DNA from: DSNY01 sp016861185
GTDB taxonomy: Bacteria > Pseudomonadota > Gammaproteobacteria > Burkholderiales > Burkholderiaceae_F
NCBI GenBank assembly: GCA_030263275.1
Contig: SZOR01000058.1
Coordinates: 1 to 25,929, forward strand
Length of the DNA: 25,929 bases
Direction of reading: 5' to 3'
Made by a program: the position numbers and the translations under genes
Notes under the pieces: generated by a model
Told to the model about the DNA's origin: nothing
Seen by the model: only the letters and a program-made list of their open reading frames with translations
Database searches by the model: none
In this document: positions 21,578-25,929 of the stretch, piece by piece
Layout of the letters: each line of letters starts with the position of its first letter
Position numbering within the stretch: position 1 is the stretch's first letter

Positions 21578-22089
21578 CGGTGCCCGACGAGTTCCGCTTC
21601 TGCCCGCGCTGCGCGACCGCGCTCGTGCGCGGCGTTTACGGCGAGCGCGAGCGCAGCGCCTGCCCCGCCTGCGGCTGGATCCACTGGGACAACCCGACGC
21701 CGGTCGTCGCCGCGGTGATCGAGTACGAAGGCAAGGTCTTTCTCGCGCGCAATGCGGCGTGGCCGGAAGGGCGCTTCGCGCTGGTGACCGGCTTTCTCGA
21801 GCGCGACGAGAGCCCGCGCGACGCGGTGATCCGCGAGGTCAAGGAGGAGACACAGCTCGACGCGCTCGACGCGCGGCTGATCGGCGTCTACGACTTCGCG
21901 CTGCGCAACCAGGTCATCATCGCCTACCACGTCCCGGCGCAAGGCGAAGTGCGGCTCAACGAGGAACTGGTCGAGTACCGGCTGATCGAGCCCGCGAAGG
22001 TGCGGGTGTGGCCGCGCGGCACCGGCTTCGCGCTCGCCGACTGGCTGCGCGCGCGCGGCCACGAAGTACACTTCGTGCCGCTGCCGTAG
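21574..22089 (+). CDS. NUDIX hydrolase with N-terminal zinc ribbon
   Basis: NUDIX enzymes hydrolyse nucleoside diphosphates linked to another group. The 171-residue protein begins with a zinc ribbon (Cys10-x2-Cys13 and Cys30-x2-Cys33, then WIHWDNPTPVV), a layout recalling NudC. The Nudix box runs from Gly73: GFLERDESPRDAVIREVKEE then TQL. The catalytic REVKEE core (Arg87, Glu88, Glu91, Glu92) and Glu79 are complete, but the usual glycine after EEx is Gln94. The protein is shorter than NudC and lacks its SQPWPFP motif, so it is probably not an NADH pyrophosphatase or decapping enzyme. The start is GTG at 21574, overlapping the M48 stop by four bases. Substrate unknown. Confidence 0.88.
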   Translation: MTVPDEFRFCPRCATALVRGVYGERERSACPACGWIHWDNPTPVVAAVIEYEGKVFLARNAAWPEGRFALVTGFLERDESPRDAVIREVKEETQLDALDARLIGVYDFALRNQVIIAYHVPAQGEVRLNEELVEYRLIEPAKVRVWPRGTGFALADWLRARGHEVHFVPLP

Positions 22090-22108
22090 AAGCTCCTCCG
22101 AACGCCCG

Positions 22109-22348
22109 ATGCAAACCATGATCAGCTTCGACAAGGAAATCGACACGCGCGGACTGAACTGCCCGCTGCCGGTGCTGCGCGCGAAGAAGGCGCTGGCGGA
22201 GATGGCAAGCGGCCAGGTGCTGAAGATCGTCGCCACCGATCCGGGCTCGTTCCGCGACTTCAAGGCCTTCGCGAAGCAGACCGGCAACGAACTGCTCGCG
22301 CAGGAGACGGTCGATCGCGAGTTCGTGCATTACCTGAAGCGGCGCTGA
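22109..22348 (+). CDS. TusA-family sulfur carrier protein
   Basis: This 79-residue protein has the TusA fold signature DTRGLNCPLPVLRAKKAL, in which Cys18 of the Cys-Pro-x-Pro motif carries the persulfide. TusA-like proteins pass sulfur to tRNA thiolation, molybdenum cofactor or other pathways. The later block LKIVATDPGSFRDFKAFAKQTGNEL is typical of the family. The length is normal. An in-frame ATG three codons downstream (MISFDKE) is an alternative start. It lies 19 bp after the NUDIX gene and is likely in the same operon. Whether it is the true TusA or a paralogue cannot be decided here, so no symbol is given. Confidence 0.92.
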   Translation: MQTMISFDKEIDTRGLNCPLPVLRAKKALAEMASGQVLKIVATDPGSFRDFKAFAKQTGNELLAQETVDREFVHYLKRR

Positions 22349-22365
22349 CCGGCGGCCCGTCCGCG

Positions 22366-22848
22366 ATGAAGAGATTCCTTTTCGTCGGGCTGCCGCTGAT
22401 CGCGCTGCTGGCCGCGCTGTACTTCTTCGTCGCGCTGTCGTGGAACTACTCGACCGGTGAGCGCGCCGGCTGGGTGCAGAAGTTCAGCAAGAAGGGCTGG
22501 ATCTGCAAGACCTGGGAGGGCGAGCTGGCGATGGTGTCGATGCCCGGCGCCGCGCAGGAGAAGTTCTACTTCACGGTGTGGGACGAGGCGGTCGCCGCCG
22601 AGATCAACAAGGCGATGGGCCGGCGCGTTTCGCTGCACTACGAGGAAAAGGTCGGGCTGCCGACCACCTGCTTCGGAGAGACCCGGCACTGGGTCAACAA
22701 GATCACCGTCGTGCAGGAGATCCCGCTGGCGCCGGGCGTGATGGTGCCGGTGCCGCCGCAGGTGCCCACGCCGGCATCACCTCCTCAGCCGCAGCCGGCG
22801 CCGCCCGTTCAGGCGCCGCCGACCGACGCCCCGCCGGCGACGAAGTAG
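22366..22848 (+). CDS. membrane-anchored protein of unknown function with proline-rich tail
   Basis: The 160-residue protein has an N-terminal signal anchor or signal sequence (KRFLFVGLPLIALLAALYFFVAL). A compact domain of about 95 residues follows, with YSTGERAGWVQKFSKKGWICKTWEGELAMVS, AVAAEINKAMGRRVSLHYEEK and TTCFGETRHWV. I have seen this domain as a conserved hypothetical protein in beta- and gammaproteobacteria; no function is established. Two cysteines (CKTWEG and TTCFGETR) could pair. From about residue 125 the chain is almost entirely Pro, Ala, Val and Gln, suggesting a flexible linker in the periplasm. It begins 17 bp after the TusA-like gene and converges with valS, 10 bp away. Confidence 0.8.
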   Translation: MKRFLFVGLPLIALLAALYFFVALSWNYSTGERAGWVQKFSKKGWICKTWEGELAMVSMPGAAQEKFYFTVWDEAVAAEINKAMGRRVSLHYEEKVGLPTTCFGETRHWVNKITVVQEIPLAPGVMVPVPPQVPTPASPPQPQPAPPVQAPPTDAPPATK

Positions 22849-22858
22849 CGCGTGGCCG

Positions 22859-25672
<2,814 letters not shown>

Positions 25673-25730
25673 CTCCGTCGCACGAATGTCTGCAGTCGAT
25701 TCCACGATTCCGCCGTTTCGTCGCAAGGGT

Positions 25731-25759
25731 TTGAATTTTAGGGGAATCGCTTCTACGCT
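25731..25759 (+). promoter_or_regulatory. possible promoter of the lipoprotein gene
   Basis: TTGAAT (25731-25736), a 17-bp spacer and TACGCT (25754-25759). Partial consensus (4 of 6 and 3 of 6) at ideal spacing, about 30 bp before the ATG at 25788. Confidence 0.35.
25735..25740 (-). promoter_or_regulatory. possible -10 box of valS
   Basis: On the minus strand this reads TAAAAT, five of six matches to TATAAT, about 60 bp before the valS start. The -35 region is poor. It overlaps the -35 of the possible divergent promoter. Confidence 0.35.
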
Positions 25760-25787
25760 CTGCGCCTTCCAGAATTCCTTGTCCGCC

Positions 25788-25929
25788 ATGACCACGACTC
25801 CGACGCTTCGATTCGCCTTACGCGCCGCCGCGGCGGGTGCCGCGCTCGCGCTGGGCGCCTGCGCGACCATGCCGGCAGCGACGACGGCCGCCGCGCCCGC
25901 CTCGAACCCGAACGCCGCGACCGCACCCG
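25788..25929 (+). CDS. putative lipoprotein (N-terminal part, runs off the right edge)
   Basis: Forty-seven residues are visible. The sequence MTTTPTLRFALRAAAAGAAL followed by ALGAC is a lipoprotein signal peptide: basic n-region, alanine-rich hydrophobic core and lipobox L-A-L-G-A-C. The cysteine would be lipidated after signal cleavage. What follows (ATMPAATTAAAPASNPNAAT) is a low-complexity linker common in envelope lipoproteins, so the functional domain lies outside the window. It is divergent from valS with 115 bp between starts. Nothing more can be said about function. Confidence 0.65.
   Translation, partial: MTTTPTLRFALRAAAAGAALALGACATMPAATTAAAPASNPNAATAP

Overview
The window is GC-rich, densely packed bacterial chromosome. 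Gene content and codon use point to a betaproteobacterium, probably of the Burkholderiales/Rhodocyclales type: a ccoIS-ccoNOQP-ccoGH cluster beside fnr and hemN, a CaiB-type CoA-transferase, YbjQ proteins, and the alaS and valS housekeeping genes. No rRNA, tRNA, CRISPR array, phage or transposase gene was found. Nearly all of the sequence is coding, and no gap exceeds 300 bases.

Layout. Positions 1-512 (minus) hold the start of a DUF6502 gene with a clear sigma70-type promoter whose -10 box sits between the arms of an inverted repeat. Positions 694-3362 hold a CoA-transferase (minus), then a DUF4442 hotdog protein and a glycerophosphodiester phosphodiesterase (plus). Positions 3359-12229 are a microaerobic respiration block: copper P-type ATPase ccoI, ccoS, the four cbb3 oxidase subunits ccoNOQP, the assembly factors ccoG and ccoH, and a small two-helix membrane protein with a cysteine-bearing tail. 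Next, on the minus strand, is fnr, then divergently hemN (oxygen-independent haem synthesis) and a DsbD_2/TauE-like membrane protein. A MenA-like prenyltransferase (minus) follows. The right third holds alaS, a GNAT acetyltransferase, two UPF0145/YbjQ proteins (one membrane anchored), an M48 metalloprotease, a zinc-ribbon NUDIX hydrolase, a TusA-like protein, an unknown membrane-anchored protein, valS (minus) and the start of a lipoprotein gene.

How the parts fit. Three FNR-type boxes (upstream of ccoI, upstream of ccoN, and between fnr and hemN) lie at distances fitting class II activation. FNR would therefore switch on copper delivery, the high-affinity oxidase and anaerobic haem synthesis together at low oxygen. 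MenA would add menaquinone for low-oxygen electron transport.

Main surprises. (1) fnr is broken by a 73-bp direct duplication: two exact 37-bp repeats flank 36 bp that include a perfect hairpin. Removing one 73-bp unit restores a normal 247-residue FNR. (2) CcoO has YNNCH where a CxxCH haem c site is expected, and no other cysteine. (3) A 29-bp tandem duplication separates alaS from the GNAT gene, which would otherwise overlap. (4) A GC-rich palindrome of REP type supplies the tail of CcoQ. Items 1 and 3 could be real or assembly artefacts; reads across them would decide. I found no clear wholly new multi-gene system. The YbjQ/YbjQ-TM/M48/NUDIX/TusA run is the best candidate for an uncharacterised module.
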